61,055 bases of DNA from contig CAJOLI010000002.1 of the NCBI GenBank assembly GCA_905235285.1, positions 1 through 61,055 on the forward strand, read 5' to 3'. Below the pieces are notes generated by a model. That model had not been told where the DNA came from. It made no database searches and saw nothing but the letters and a program-made list of their open reading frames with translations. This DNA comes from an uncultured Bacteroidaceae bacterium. GTDB taxonomy: Bacteria; Bacteroidota; Bacteroidia; Bacteroidales; Bacteroidaceae. Shown piece by piece: positions 1 to 8,928 of the stretch; within the stretch, counting starts at the first letter, position 1, and every line of letters starts with the position of its first letter. Both the position numbers and the translations under genes were made by a program.

Positions 1-53
1 AGGGAAAAGGTTGGTTTATATTTGTGAAAGTTTTTAGGCCAACGACGGGCTGC

Positions 54-2291
54 TCAGAGATCCTTCAGCAAGAGGACGCGTTTGTCCTTGACCATTGTCT
101 TGAAGTCATCGGCATCAGGCGTTCCGGGCGCTGGTGCGAAGTACTGTCGGCGGTCGGCATTGCGCCAGACGAGGAAGTAGCTCAGGGGCCAAGGTTTGAG
201 CTGCGGCAGTAGTACGCGTGTCCACCATGTCGGGTCGGGTATGTTGAGGTAGCCGCACTCGGTTAGCGCAAGCATGCGTTTGCCCTCGCGGGCGAGCTGG
301 CTGAGGGTGTTGAGGTCTTTCTGTAGCTGAGTTATAAACTGCTGCTCGCCATCGCGCTGCTGGTAAGCATCGAGACCGATGATGTCTACGCGGTCGTGGC
401 CGGGATATGTGTCGAGGGCTTCTGGCTTGAAACCGTAGTTGGGACTCCAGCTCCAAAGAATATTGCATGGCAGCGCCCCGCGGACATAGTCCTGTGTCAT
501 GTTCCACAGGGCTTTGTACTCGTCGCTCGAACAGAGGCCACTCCCCCACCAGAACCAGGCTCCGCTGTTCTCGTGCCATGGTCGGAAGATGAAAGGTATG
601 GCACGCCCCTGCTCGTCGGTGAGCGATGCGAGGAAGTTTGTGAGGCGCTTCATCCAAACCTGGAAGACGCCGTGCACCTTTCCGCCTGGCAGCACGGCAG
701 CCACCGTGTTCTGCCCGCGTTCCTGAGCGTTGACCCAGGCTGTACCGCCCGTCAGCGGGTTTCGCGGATGCCACGAGATGGTGATTATACCTCCGCGTGC
801 GTACTGCCTGAGGATCTCGCGGCGCATGACGTGGAAGGGCACGCTGTCGAGGTTACGCTCGTCGCCGACCTCGATGCCGCCCAGTTCGAAGCCCATGACG
901 GCAGGATAGTCGCCTGTGAGGTCGCGGACATCACTGCGCCCTTCCTCGTAGCTCCAGCCGAGGCCGTATAATGGGTCGTCCTGATGGCCGAACATGATGC
1001 CGCGTCGCTGCAGTCGCTGCAGACGCTGCGTCAGCTGTTGTGCAGTGGTTGGAACCTTAGGTGCGACGGGGTTGAGGCGGAAACTGACAACGTCGCGGGC
1101 TGGGATGGTCAGCGTGCGCCAAAGCTTGTCTACTGTCAGCGTGCGCCCTTCGTCCTTGTGGGACCACAGATTGCGTATGGCATAAACAATCTGGTCGAAA
1201 TGTGTGCCTGCCATGCTGACATCGGTGTCGATGAAATTAAACTGTTGCCAATTGATGCCATAGGAGACATCTTCCCTGGTAGGGTTGAGGATGGTGAAGG
1301 CCCAGCTGCCGCCCTGCAGTGGTTTGAACCAGAATTCCAGGCCTTTGTCAGTCTTGTAGCGCAGGCCCTGCACGCCCAGCGGGTCCTGGTCCAAGGCTAT
1401 CATCTCGGCGTTCATGAGTATGGCCTTGGTGGCGGGGCTCATGGCTCGCAAGTCATTGCCCAGAATGAGGGGCGAGGCCATCATGCACCACATGGTGAAA
1501 TGGGCACGGTCCTCGTTCTCGGTCATTCCATTCCCTACTTCCAACATGTCGGGGTCGTTCCAATGGCCAGGCCCGGCGTAGGCGCGAAGCGGTTCACAGA
1601 GGCGTATGCACTGCATGACACCTATGTCGGTGAAGCCCTGAGGATGCACACGTGTGGAGTCGAAGTTACACCAGATATCAGGTCCGATGCGCCAGCTGTG
1701 GCCGATGTCGCGAGCCCAGAGCCAGGGCTTGTTGTTGCCCCACTCACACATGCTGAGGAATATCGGACGGCCGGAAGCGCGGAGGGCATCGCTCATGAGT
1801 TTATATGCTCCGCGGGCATTGATGTTAGTGGTGTTGCACCAGTCCTCCTTCAGGTAGTCGACGCCCCAACGGGCATACTGAAGGGCATCCTGATACTCGT
1901 GGCCGAGGCTGCCGGGACGTCCGGCACACGTGGCCGTGCCGCAGTCGCTGTAGATACCCAGCTTAAGACCTCGAGCGTGGACGTAGTCGGCCAGCGCCTT
2001 TATGCCGCTGGGGAAGCGCTTGGGGTCAGCCTGGATGAAGCCATCGGCATCACGTTGGCCATGCCAACAGTCATCGAGGTTGAGATAGACGTAACCTGCA
2101 TCGCGCATACCTGTCTCGACGAGAGCGTCGGCGATGCCGCGTATCAACTCCTCATTGATGTTGCCGGCAAATTTATTCCATGAGTTCCAACCCATCTGAG
2201 GGCGGTCGCCTACGTGCTCCCACTTCTGAGCATTGACTGTTGAGAGTTGAAAGATGAGGCTTAAGAATAATGGAAGTGCTAATCGTTTCAT
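54..2291 (-). CDS. Secreted GH27 alpha-galactosidase fused to GH26 beta-mannanase
   Basis: 745 aa with an N-terminal signal peptide ending near VNAQ. Residues about 28-410 are a GH27 alpha-galactosidase: the MGWNSWN opening, TCAGRPGS, the nucleophile motif YLKEDWCN (Asp150) and the acid/base motif GHWNDPDML (about 243-250). Residues about 415-745 are a GH26 mannanase: FGHQDD at its start, acid/base RPWHENSG (Glu574) and nucleophile ALTECGY (Glu678). One polypeptide could therefore remove alpha-1,6-galactosyl branches and cut the beta-1,4-mannan backbone. It is the last gene of a minus-strand run, 18 bp after the GH26-CE7 gene. Both sets of catalytic residues are intact, so neither half looks dead. 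Galactomannan or galactoglucomannan as substrate is inference from the two families. Confidence 0.93.
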   Translation of the reverse strand: MKRLALPLFLSLIFQLSTVNAQKWEHVGDRPQMGWNSWNKFAGNINEELIRGIADALVETGMRDAGYVYLNLDDCWHGQRDADGFIQADPKRFPSGIKALADYVHARGLKLGIYSDCGTATCAGRPGSLGHEYQDALQYARWGVDYLKEDWCNTTNINARGAYKLMSDALRASGRPIFLSMCEWGNNKPWLWARDIGHSWRIGPDIWCNFDSTRVHPQGFTDIGVMQCIRLCEPLRAYAGPGHWNDPDMLEVGNGMTENEDRAHFTMWCMMASPLILGNDLRAMSPATKAILMNAEMIALDQDPLGVQGLRYKTDKGLEFWFKPLQGGSWAFTILNPTREDVSYGINWQQFNFIDTDVSMAGTHFDQIVYAIRNLWSHKDEGRTLTVDKLWRTLTIPARDVVSFRLNPVAPKVPTTAQQLTQRLQRLQRRGIMFGHQDDPLYGLGWSYEEGRSDVRDLTGDYPAVMGFELGGIEVGDERNLDSVPFHVMRREILRQYARGGIITISWHPRNPLTGGTAWVNAQERGQNTVAAVLPGGKVHGVFQVWMKRLTNFLASLTDEQGRAIPFIFRPWHENSGAWFWWGSGLCSSDEYKALWNMTQDYVRGALPCNILWSWSPNYGFKPEALDTYPGHDRVDIIGLDAYQQRDGEQQFITQLQKDLNTLSQLAREGKRMLALTECGYLNIPDPTWWTRVLLPQLKPWPLSYFLVWRNADRRQYFAPAPGTPDADDFKTMVKDKRVLLLKDL

Positions 2292-2309
2292 ATCTATTGT
2301 GGATGAAAA

Positions 2310-4604
2310 TTATTTCAAATAGTTGCTGATGAAATCCATGCGGGGTTGCAGGTAGTGTTGACGCCAGTAGTTGTAGAGCTCGCCCTGCGGCCAGGCGTGG
2401 GTGCGGAAGGGCGCGCACCGGATGGTTTTCTTGCCGGGAGCCCCATTGAGGGAGGCCCAGATGCCGGAAGGGGGACAGGTGGTGTCAATGAGTCCCATCT
2501 CGCAGAATATCTCTGCGCGCGAGTGTCGGATGAGGAGGGCACCGTCGAAGTAAGGTAGCGTGGCATCCAGCATCCTGGCATCGACGCCCTGGTGGCCCTC
2601 GATGGGTTGCGGCCATCCACTGCGACGCCCTGCACGGGCACCTCCGAGGTCTTGCATGGCCGGCACGTGAACGCAAACGGCAGAGACGCGGTTGTCAAGC
2701 CCTGCGGCCGCGAGGGCCTGCCCGCCGCCCTGACTCTCGCCGATGACGATAATGCGCCGGCCATCCCACTCGGGTTGGCGCGTCATATACTCGATGGCGC
2801 GTAGAAGGCGCAGGTACATGCCACGGAAATAGTAGGTCTCGCGGTCGGCTGCATTATGGTCGAAATAGTTGCGCAGCATGCCGTTCTCGAGCATATGGTA
2901 GTACTCCGTGGGCTGTCCGTTGAGCATGCCGTGGGCGTTGATGTCGAGGCTGAGGGCTCCGCCACCCATGGCGGCATTGCGCACACACTCGCCAACCTGA
3001 CAGCGACACCAGTCGCCGGCGACGCCCGCTGCCCTGCAGAGAATGATAATGGGCAATGATTTCTTCTTTGCACCGACAGGCTTGGCCATATAAGCCCGCA
3101 CGGGAGCCGGTCCGAGGCAGTTGATCTCGAGGTCCTCGCAGGTGTAACGGCCCTGATATTGCTGCGGCACGGCCAGCGCAGTGGTCTTCACCTCCATCGG
3201 CAGTGCCTTGAGCTGGCGCTTCTGTTTGTCCCAGTACTGAATCAGGTCTGACGGCTCATCATATCCTGCGCGGAAGCCTTCGGGAGCCACGACGTAGCCG
3301 ATGGCTGTGGGTTTGCCCAGCCGCTCACGGAGTTCGATGCTGACGGCACAGGTGCTGTCCAAGGGCTGATCCAGGACGGTGAAGTCGCAGGTGGCGGGCA
3401 GGAGGCCGAACTCGCGGACTAAATTATTATTATGGTACACGCGCACGAAGAGCGAATCCAACGGCACATCTGCGGCGTGACAGCTGACTACAGCGTGCTC
3501 GCCCTTGCGGAAGATTCCATCGGCCCTGTTGACCGTGAGTGTGTAGGTTCCGGCGCGGTAGACCTCGTCGCGCGTGAGGATGAGCTGTTCGCTGAGGAAC
3601 TGCTTCCAGAAGGCATCATTATTCTGACGACTGAAGACATAGGGTGTAGTCCATGGCGCCACGAAGAGCCAGCGGGCATCGTCGGCCTCCATGGCGGCGG
3701 CACCGGGCACACAATCGCACTCGGCCAGCGCCAGCATCTTAGAGGGGTACTTGCTGCGCAGGAGGTCGAACTGCGCCTTGAATGAGCCGTGGTCAGAGGC
3801 TACGTGATATTGGTCGCGTGCGACAATGTCGACGTACTCGTCGCCGGGGTACCAGTCGTCATCGTCCAACTCTGAAGTCCAGATGTAGATGAGGTTGTGA
3901 ACGCAGTGTTCCATCAGGTAGCGCTGGGCGTAGAGATAGAGTTGCTTGAATGCCTCTGCTCCGTCGCTCCCCCACCAGAACCATGCCTTGCCGCCACGGT
4001 TGGTGTTGCCCGCCGCCTCGTGGAAGGGTCGCCAGAGGATAGGGATTCCCTGCTGTTGGTAGTGCAGGAGGTAGCGCACGATGGTGTCGAGGTTCTCGTG
4101 AAGGATGCGTTGCTCGGCGGTGCCGGGCTGCAGGGCACGGCGTGGCGAGAACTGGGTGAAGGACCGGCGCCCCTCAGCACCCGTCGCGGTGTAGAAAGCA
4201 AAGCCCTCCTTGGCTGACAGATCGGCGCTCACGGGCACGCTCCAGTGCCAGATGAAACCTACGATGCCGCCGGCGTCGTTCCACTCCTTTGCAGTAGGTC
4301 CCATATAGTTGAGACCCGGCTGACGGAAGTGCTGGAAGTCGAAGATATTGATGGCAGGATAGCGGCCGGCACGCTGGCGGATACCGTCGGCGTCGGTAGT
4401 GTTGTAGTCCCACCGCGCCTGACAGCCGGAGAGCACCTGCTGCCCCCACACCTTGTCGCGCAGGTAGCGGTAGAGCTGCCGCGTGGGACCCGTGGCTTCA
4501 CAATCGACGAGTTGGGGCGTTATCGTACTCTGGGCATCGACGGCCAGCAATGAAGCCGCCAGCACCAAAGCTAATGACAAAAGGATTCGTTTACTATTTA
4601 CCAT
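2310..4604 (-). CDS. Secreted GH26 beta-mannanase fused to CE7-type acetyl esterase
   Basis: 764 aa, signal peptide cleaved near VDAQ. Residues about 28-345 are GH26, with acid/base RPFHEAAG (Glu196), KAWFWWGSDG and nucleophile ALAECDC (Glu295). A beta-sandwich-like linker follows (about 346-450). The C-terminal half resembles the AXE1/CE7 acetyl-xylan esterase family: nucleophile in GESQGGGQ (Ser624), acid in GLIDTTCPPS (Asp707) and His736 in RTHAW. The likely role is cutting acetylated mannan and removing the acetyl groups that block the backbone; the acyl substrate is inferred from the fusion. It lies 36 bp after the GH59 gene and 18 bp before the GH27-GH26 gene, so co-transcription is likely. 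Confidence 0.92.
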   Translation of the reverse strand: MVNSKRILLSLALVLAASLLAVDAQSTITPQLVDCEATGPTRQLYRYLRDKVWGQQVLSGCQARWDYNTTDADGIRQRAGRYPAINIFDFQHFRQPGLNYMGPTAKEWNDAGGIVGFIWHWSVPVSADLSAKEGFAFYTATGAEGRRSFTQFSPRRALQPGTAEQRILHENLDTIVRYLLHYQQQGIPILWRPFHEAAGNTNRGGKAWFWWGSDGAEAFKQLYLYAQRYLMEHCVHNLIYIWTSELDDDDWYPGDEYVDIVARDQYHVASDHGSFKAQFDLLRSKYPSKMLALAECDCVPGAAAMEADDARWLFVAPWTTPYVFSRQNNDAFWKQFLSEQLILTRDEVYRAGTYTLTVNRADGIFRKGEHAVVSCHAADVPLDSLFVRVYHNNNLVREFGLLPATCDFTVLDQPLDSTCAVSIELRERLGKPTAIGYVVAPEGFRAGYDEPSDLIQYWDKQKRQLKALPMEVKTTALAVPQQYQGRYTCEDLEINCLGPAPVRAYMAKPVGAKKKSLPIIILCRAAGVAGDWCRCQVGECVRNAAMGGGALSLDINAHGMLNGQPTEYYHMLENGMLRNYFDHNAADRETYYFRGMYLRLLRAIEYMTRQPEWDGRRIIVIGESQGGGQALAAAGLDNRVSAVCVHVPAMQDLGGARAGRRSGWPQPIEGHQGVDARMLDATLPYFDGALLIRHSRAEIFCEMGLIDTTCPPSGIWASLNGAPGKKTIRCAPFRTHAWPQGELYNYWRQHYLQPRMDFISNYLK

Positions 4605-4640
4605 TTGAACTTATACCATTTACAATATAACCATTTCAGT

Positions 4641-6674
4641 TCAATCACCGACAGGTTCTATCTTGAGGTTGTCGAAATAGGGGGTGCAGACGCGGCGCTC
4701 CTGAAGGGGTGCCATCAGGCCGGCCATACCGCTATGGTAGCGGTCAGAGGTGGCCGTGACGACCTGCTTACCGTCGACGTAGCCGGTGAGCGTAGTGCCT
4801 CGCATACGCAGACGGAGGTTGTGCCATTTGCATGGGTGGATGCCTTCGACACGAGCACTGTCGAGCACGAACTCGCCACCTACTTCCAAGTCCTTGCGGG
4901 CACGGATGAGAGCCTGCTGCTCGGCATCACCTATGAGCTCCTGCTTGTTGCGTTTGCCGCAGCTCATGACGAGGCTGGCACGCCCCTGATCGTCGAGTTT
5001 CAGGTAGTAGCCCTTGACCCAGACTCCGTAGCCGGAGCCCACGTCGATGACACGTCCCATCACAGCGGCCTCGTCCTGCGGGTTCAGGTAGACGTCGGCG
5101 CTGACTTGGTAGTCGCGCCAGGCGGAGTCACCAACGATGGTGTAGTGATGCCATTCAGGTGCCCAGCTGAGGGTATGGTCACCCACGACCTGCCGAACGC
5201 ATTGTCCCTTGTGGTCAGGGCGTTCGGCGAGCTCAAAGGCACCGATGATGTCGGCCAGGTAGTTGGGCAGATAGCCATAGGCCGAGGCGGGCTGGTAGTG
5301 CTCGAAGTCGTCGGCATAGGGGAAGGGGAAAGGCTTAGAGGCAGGCACATTGGTGAAGGAACCTTTCTGCTGTCCGCGCGTGGTGGAGAGGGAGTAGACG
5401 GCACCGGGCTCGAGGGTAATCTCGAAGCGGCCGCGGCGCGGACGGATGTCGGCCTGCTGCACGAAGAGCTGCTCCGGCCTGCTGCGCCAGACGCAGAGAT
5501 CAGCCTTGCTGAGTCCCTTGGCGACCTCGAATGTCAGGGTCTGCTGCGCCTTGGCCTCCTTGGTCTCGATGATGATGCTGTAGTCGCCCGTAGCGGGGTC
5601 GCGCATGGTGATGACGGAACCTCCGCCAGGCAGCTTACGGCAGGCAGAATCGACGTAGCGCCAACCGATTTGGGTGAACTGCCCGTAGTGGGCATAACCC
5701 CACAGCGACTCGCGGACGCTGTAGTGGCCGCTCCAAGGCTCGTGGGCTATCATCATGGCGGGATCGACGCCGTAGGGTTCCAGGGGATAGACGGCTGCGA
5801 TGTCGTACCAGTTAATGACGCGTGTGGCGCCGCTGATGATGTAGTTCTCGTTGAAGCACTTCACGATAGTGATGAGCACGTCGAAGCCCTTGCGATAGAC
5901 GTGGTCCTCGCTGTTCCAAATGGGTTTGCCCAGTACCTCGGCGGCGGCACGTTGCTCGGGCGTGAGCTGTATCTCGCTGAAGGTGTGGGCACTGACAGCG
6001 TCAAGGGCGGCTGCAAGCTCCGGGTCGCGCTGCATCTCGGCGAGGAAGTCCATCTTACCTCGTCCCCAGTTGTCGAAGCCGTGGAGCTTAACATTCTTGA
6101 AGCCACGCTCGTTCATCGTGCGGCGCAGACGTTTGGCGAAGTCGTAGTTGTAGCCCTTTTCGTTGTGACAGCCTAAGGCGTCGAGCTCCAGACCATAGTG
6201 CTCGCGAAGTCCAGTGAGCCAGTCGACATAGTAGTCCGCCATCTCCTGCGACCATATATTACCAACCCAGGCAGGCGCACTCCAACCGGTGGCGTCGATG
6301 GCCAGCAGCGGGTTGCGCCGCTTGGCTTCGGTCATTACCCACCACATATAGCCACGCTCATAGTTGGCGTCGCCGCAGTAGTGAGCGTGGGTGGGCATGG
6401 AGCCCTGCGTGGAGTTGCCGTCGCCGGGAATCTCAACGAGCATGGTGCTGACGCTGGCTCCGAACTTCGGACGAAAGACGAAGTCGAGAATCTGTGAGCG
6501 CTGAGGCTCGGGGTATGCACGAAGCAGCACAGAGGTGGCACCGCCGCCGTTGACGGCACCGATGCCGTCGAAAGCCTTGCCCGTAGCTGTGGGGCAGACT
6601 TGCAGGACCTGAGCTTGCAAGCCCGCCGCAACGACGGCTGTCAGCATGAAAGTTGTAAATAAAGTCTTTTTCAT
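4641..6674 (-). CDS. Secreted GH59 beta-galactosidase (galactocerebrosidase family)
   Basis: 677 aa with a signal peptide ending near LQAQ. The catalytic barrel starts at FDGIGAVNGGGATS, a GH59 hallmark, with acid/base GCHNEKGYN (Glu172) and nucleophile IWNSEDHV (Glu256). A beta-sandwich follows (about 340-430), then a concanavalin-like C-terminal domain (about 440-675, ending YFDNLKIEP), matching the domain order of animal GALC. GH59 removes terminal beta-linked galactose. A bacterial enzyme in a mannan cluster probably acts on galactosylated plant glycan rather than on sphingolipid, but this is inference. Spacing is 47 bp after the upstream GH26 and 36 bp before GH26-CE7. Confidence 0.9.
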   Translation of the reverse strand: MKKTLFTTFMLTAVVAAGLQAQVLQVCPTATGKAFDGIGAVNGGGATSVLLRAYPEPQRSQILDFVFRPKFGASVSTMLVEIPGDGNSTQGSMPTHAHYCGDANYERGYMWWVMTEAKRRNPLLAIDATGWSAPAWVGNIWSQEMADYYVDWLTGLREHYGLELDALGCHNEKGYNYDFAKRLRRTMNERGFKNVKLHGFDNWGRGKMDFLAEMQRDPELAAALDAVSAHTFSEIQLTPEQRAAAEVLGKPIWNSEDHVYRKGFDVLITIVKCFNENYIISGATRVINWYDIAAVYPLEPYGVDPAMMIAHEPWSGHYSVRESLWGYAHYGQFTQIGWRYVDSACRKLPGGGSVITMRDPATGDYSIIIETKEAKAQQTLTFEVAKGLSKADLCVWRSRPEQLFVQQADIRPRRGRFEITLEPGAVYSLSTTRGQQKGSFTNVPASKPFPFPYADDFEHYQPASAYGYLPNYLADIIGAFELAERPDHKGQCVRQVVGDHTLSWAPEWHHYTIVGDSAWRDYQVSADVYLNPQDEAAVMGRVIDVGSGYGVWVKGYYLKLDDQGRASLVMSCGKRNKQELIGDAEQQALIRARKDLEVGGEFVLDSARVEGIHPCKWHNLRLRMRGTTLTGYVDGKQVVTATSDRYHSGMAGLMAPLQERRVCTPYFDNLKIEPVGD

Positions 6675-6721
6675 AAGCTATACATTTTACTGAGCCCACT
6701 TTAAAAAGTGGTATCAATGAA

Positions 6722-7927
6722 TTATCTGACGTGGTATTTCTTGCCGCCTCGGATGACGATACCCTTCCGCCCTTGCTGCCAATGCAACCCGTTGAGGTCA
6801 AAGGCTTTATCACTTGACGATTTACCCTTCACCATTTCGTCAGTCTGGAGGTCGTTGATACCCACGAACTCATCGCGCAGCGCCTTAAAGTCCTCTCGCG
6901 AGAGCACATAGTCCTGGGCAAATGCGTCCTGCCACCAGGCGGCATTGCAGCTGCTATGGTCGGTGCTCTTGAACGCGGAGCTGTTAGGGTCGTTGGTGCG
7001 ACCATAGTCGTACCAAGGAGCGAAGAACAACCATCTGGCACGCGCTTTCCATTGTTGACTGATCTTTGGCACGTTGCCACACTCAGTCATAGCAACAAGC
7101 TTATTGGGCGACTCCTTCTTCAGAAAATTGAAACAATTGTTGTAGACATCCGTTGCATTGTTGTTGTTGTAGACATCAATGCTGACGATGTCGACGTACT
7201 CGTCGCCGGGATACCAGCGGTAGCCGTCGCTGTAAGGTTGATTCCAGGCAGCCGCCTGTGTCCACACCCAGATGAGGTTGTCAAGCTTGTGGTAGTTCAC
7301 AAGACGGTCGTACATGACGCGCCACAGCTCGTTGCAAGCCGCAGGGTCGCGCCCCCACCAGAACCACATACCGCCAGCCTCATGCAGCGGGCGCCAAAGT
7401 ACTGGAATTTTACGATTCTTCAACAGTTTCAGATATGATGCTATCTGGTCGATGTCCTTGATCATCAGTTTGTACTCGCTGGACGCAGGGTCGAAAATCT
7501 TGCGCACGTCGAAGGTTGTCTTGTCATCCTCGGTACCGTAGTAGAAGGAGTACCCCCCGCTCTGATTCGCAGGCACATTCCAATGCCACAGGATGAGGAT
7601 GAGCCCTCCCTGGCGGTGCCAGTTGTAGACGTCTGTGATATTGGTGTAATCAATCCATCCACCCTTGCTGGCGAAGGGATGATGGATAAAGTCCATACAA
7701 TTCAGGGCGGGCCACTTGCCCGTATGCTGGTTCACCCATTTAGCTTCGTTGAAATTCCAGTTGACATTGGCGGTCGTGCCTGAGATGATTTTCTGGCCTT
7801 GGATCTGCTGAAGTAAGGCCAGCAACTGTTCGGCCTCGGCAGAACGCTGAAGTTGGTCTTGTGCTACGGAGCAACAGATTGAAAGCACAAATAACAAAGC
7901 AGCAGATAAATGTCTTTGCGGTTTCAT
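6722..7927 (-). CDS. Secreted GH26 beta-mannanase
   Basis: 401 aa, signal peptide to about residue 22 (CCSVAQ). A single GH26 domain shows IISGTTANVNWN near the start, LWHWNVP, acid/base WRPLHEAGG (Glu183), MWFWWGRDP and nucleophile AMTECGN (Glu282). The last about 25 residues (FDLNGLHWQQ, then KGIVI and KKYHVR) look like the short C-terminal tail common on exported Prevotella proteins. It is the first gene of the downstream CAZyme run, with a good promoter 37 bp ahead of its start. It is probably the main endo-mannanase that feeds the two fusion enzymes. Confidence 0.92.
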   Translation of the reverse strand: MKPQRHLSAALLFVLSICCSVAQDQLQRSAEAEQLLALLQQIQGQKIISGTTANVNWNFNEAKWVNQHTGKWPALNCMDFIHHPFASKGGWIDYTNITDVYNWHRQGGLILILWHWNVPANQSGGYSFYYGTEDDKTTFDVRKIFDPASSEYKLMIKDIDQIASYLKLLKNRKIPVLWRPLHEAGGMWFWWGRDPAACNELWRVMYDRLVNYHKLDNLIWVWTQAAAWNQPYSDGYRWYPGDEYVDIVSIDVYNNNNATDVYNNCFNFLKKESPNKLVAMTECGNVPKISQQWKARARWLFFAPWYDYGRTNDPNSSAFKSTDHSSCNAAWWQDAFAQDYVLSREDFKALRDEFVGINDLQTDEMVKGKSSSDKAFDLNGLHWQQGRKGIVIRGGKKYHVR

Positions 7928-7947
7928 AACTAATATAACTATTAATT

Positions 7948-7992
7948 AAACAAATTTCTGCTGCAAAGATAATATGTAAATTTGTTTCTGCT
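7948..7992. repeat. Inverted and direct repeats around the CAZyme promoter
   Basis: A perfect 10-bp inverted repeat, AAACAAATTT at 7948-7957 and AAATTTGTTT at 7978-7987, brackets the promoter box. TTTCTGCT also recurs as a direct repeat at 7955 and 7985, 30 bp apart. The site lies between the GH26 start and the AraC-type regulator gene, so it is a candidate operator for that regulator. Function is inference. Confidence 0.35.
7964..7971 (-). promoter_or_regulatory. -7 promoter box (TATCTTTG) of the GH26 gene run
   Basis: On the minus strand TATCTTTG matches the Bacteroidetes -7 consensus TAnnTTTG and lies 37 bp before the GH26 start. No good -33 TTTG is visible. It should drive the four hydrolase genes down to position 54. 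Confidence 0.6.
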
Positions 7993-8028
7993 ATGACACT
8001 ATTTTAACTTATGATGATATAATGAGTA

Positions 8029-8928
8029 TTATACCAATACTTTATATTTCTTGTAGTTCTCGCGGAATTCCGTCGGCGAACAGTTTTTCTTGCGTCGGAA
8101 TAGACGGTTAAAGTTGGAAAGCGTGTTGAAGCCGCAATCGTAGCATATCTCCGCAACGGTCTTCTCTGTGTCGACTAGCTGACGGGCGGCAGACCCGATT
8201 CGCGTGTCTACTATATAGTCGGAGAGGGTGCGACCGGTGCGCTGACGGAAGAAACGCGAGAAGGCTACCGGGGTCAGCCCTACCATGTCGGCGAGGGTCT
8301 CTAAGCGTATCTCCTCATGGTAGTGCTGAGATATGAACTGCTGCACGCGCTTCACACGGAGGCTCTCTGAATGCAACTCCATACAGGCGAAGGATGAGCT
8401 CGAGAGGGTACGTGCATCATCGCAGAGCGACAGCTCGTAGAGCAGTGCAAGGAAGTCCAACACTGACTGGAAGCCCTTGCCGCCATGAGACAGCCGCTCT
8501 AGTTTGGAATACACGCGCATGACGGCAGGCAGGGGGAAGGCGAGGCCCAGACTGCCTCGCTCCAGCATCGTACGGATTGAGCGGAACTGGTTCTTCTGCA
8601 GCAGCGTTGCAGGCAGCCATGAGGCGTCCCACTGAATGGTGATTTCGCGTATCGAGCTACTCTCGCACGTGCCTTGCTCCCAACCGTGTTCCAAATCGGG
8701 GCTAGCCACGAGGACGAGCTCGTAGTCACTGATTACCTCGATGCTGTCGCCCACAATGCGCGAGGCACCGGCGGCATGCTCGATGAAGTTCAGCTCGTAC
8801 TCTCGATGACAATGCACTGGGTAGTCAAAGCCCGTCTTATTGCGGTCTACGACGTAGAAGCAATCCTCTGTCGAGAGAGGAGTAATCTCATGCATGACAC
8901 TCAAGCCAGCAGTACGTATTTTGGTCAT
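8029..8928 (-). CDS. AraC-family transcriptional regulator
   Basis: 299 aa. The N-terminal about 100 residues form a cupin-type sensing domain (FDYPVHCHREYELNFIE), and the C-terminal about 100 residues carry the two AraC helix-turn-helix motifs, with IRLETLADMVGLTPVAFSRFF and the signature region EICYDCGFNTLSNFNRLFRR. The start overlaps the stop of the epimerase gene by 4 bp, so both are translated from one transcript. Its position next to the mannanase genes suggests it senses a mannan-derived sugar and switches on the promoter at 7964, but the inducer is unknown. Confidence 0.9.
   Translation of the reverse strand: MTKIRTAGLSVMHEITPLSTEDCFYVVDRNKTGFDYPVHCHREYELNFIEHAAGASRIVGDSIEVISDYELVLVASPDLEHGWEQGTCESSSIREITIQWDASWLPATLLQKNQFRSIRTMLERGSLGLAFPLPAVMRVYSKLERLSHGGKGFQSVLDFLALLYELSLCDDARTLSSSSFACMELHSESLRVKRVQQFISQHYHEEIRLETLADMVGLTPVAFSRFFRQRTGRTLSDYIVDTRIGSAARQLVDTEKTVAEICYDCGFNTLSNFNRLFRRKKNCSPTEFRENYKKYKVLV

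Noticed and set aside
984..2183. Long plus-strand open frame antisense to the GH27-GH26 gene
   Set aside because: No recognisable domain or signal; it follows from codon bias of the opposite strand, which has clear catalytic motifs.
4605..6176. 523-codon plus-strand open frame antisense to the GH59 gene
   Set aside because: Composition (Val, Gly, Ala, Glu, His rich) is that of a mirror frame; the minus-strand frame is GH59.
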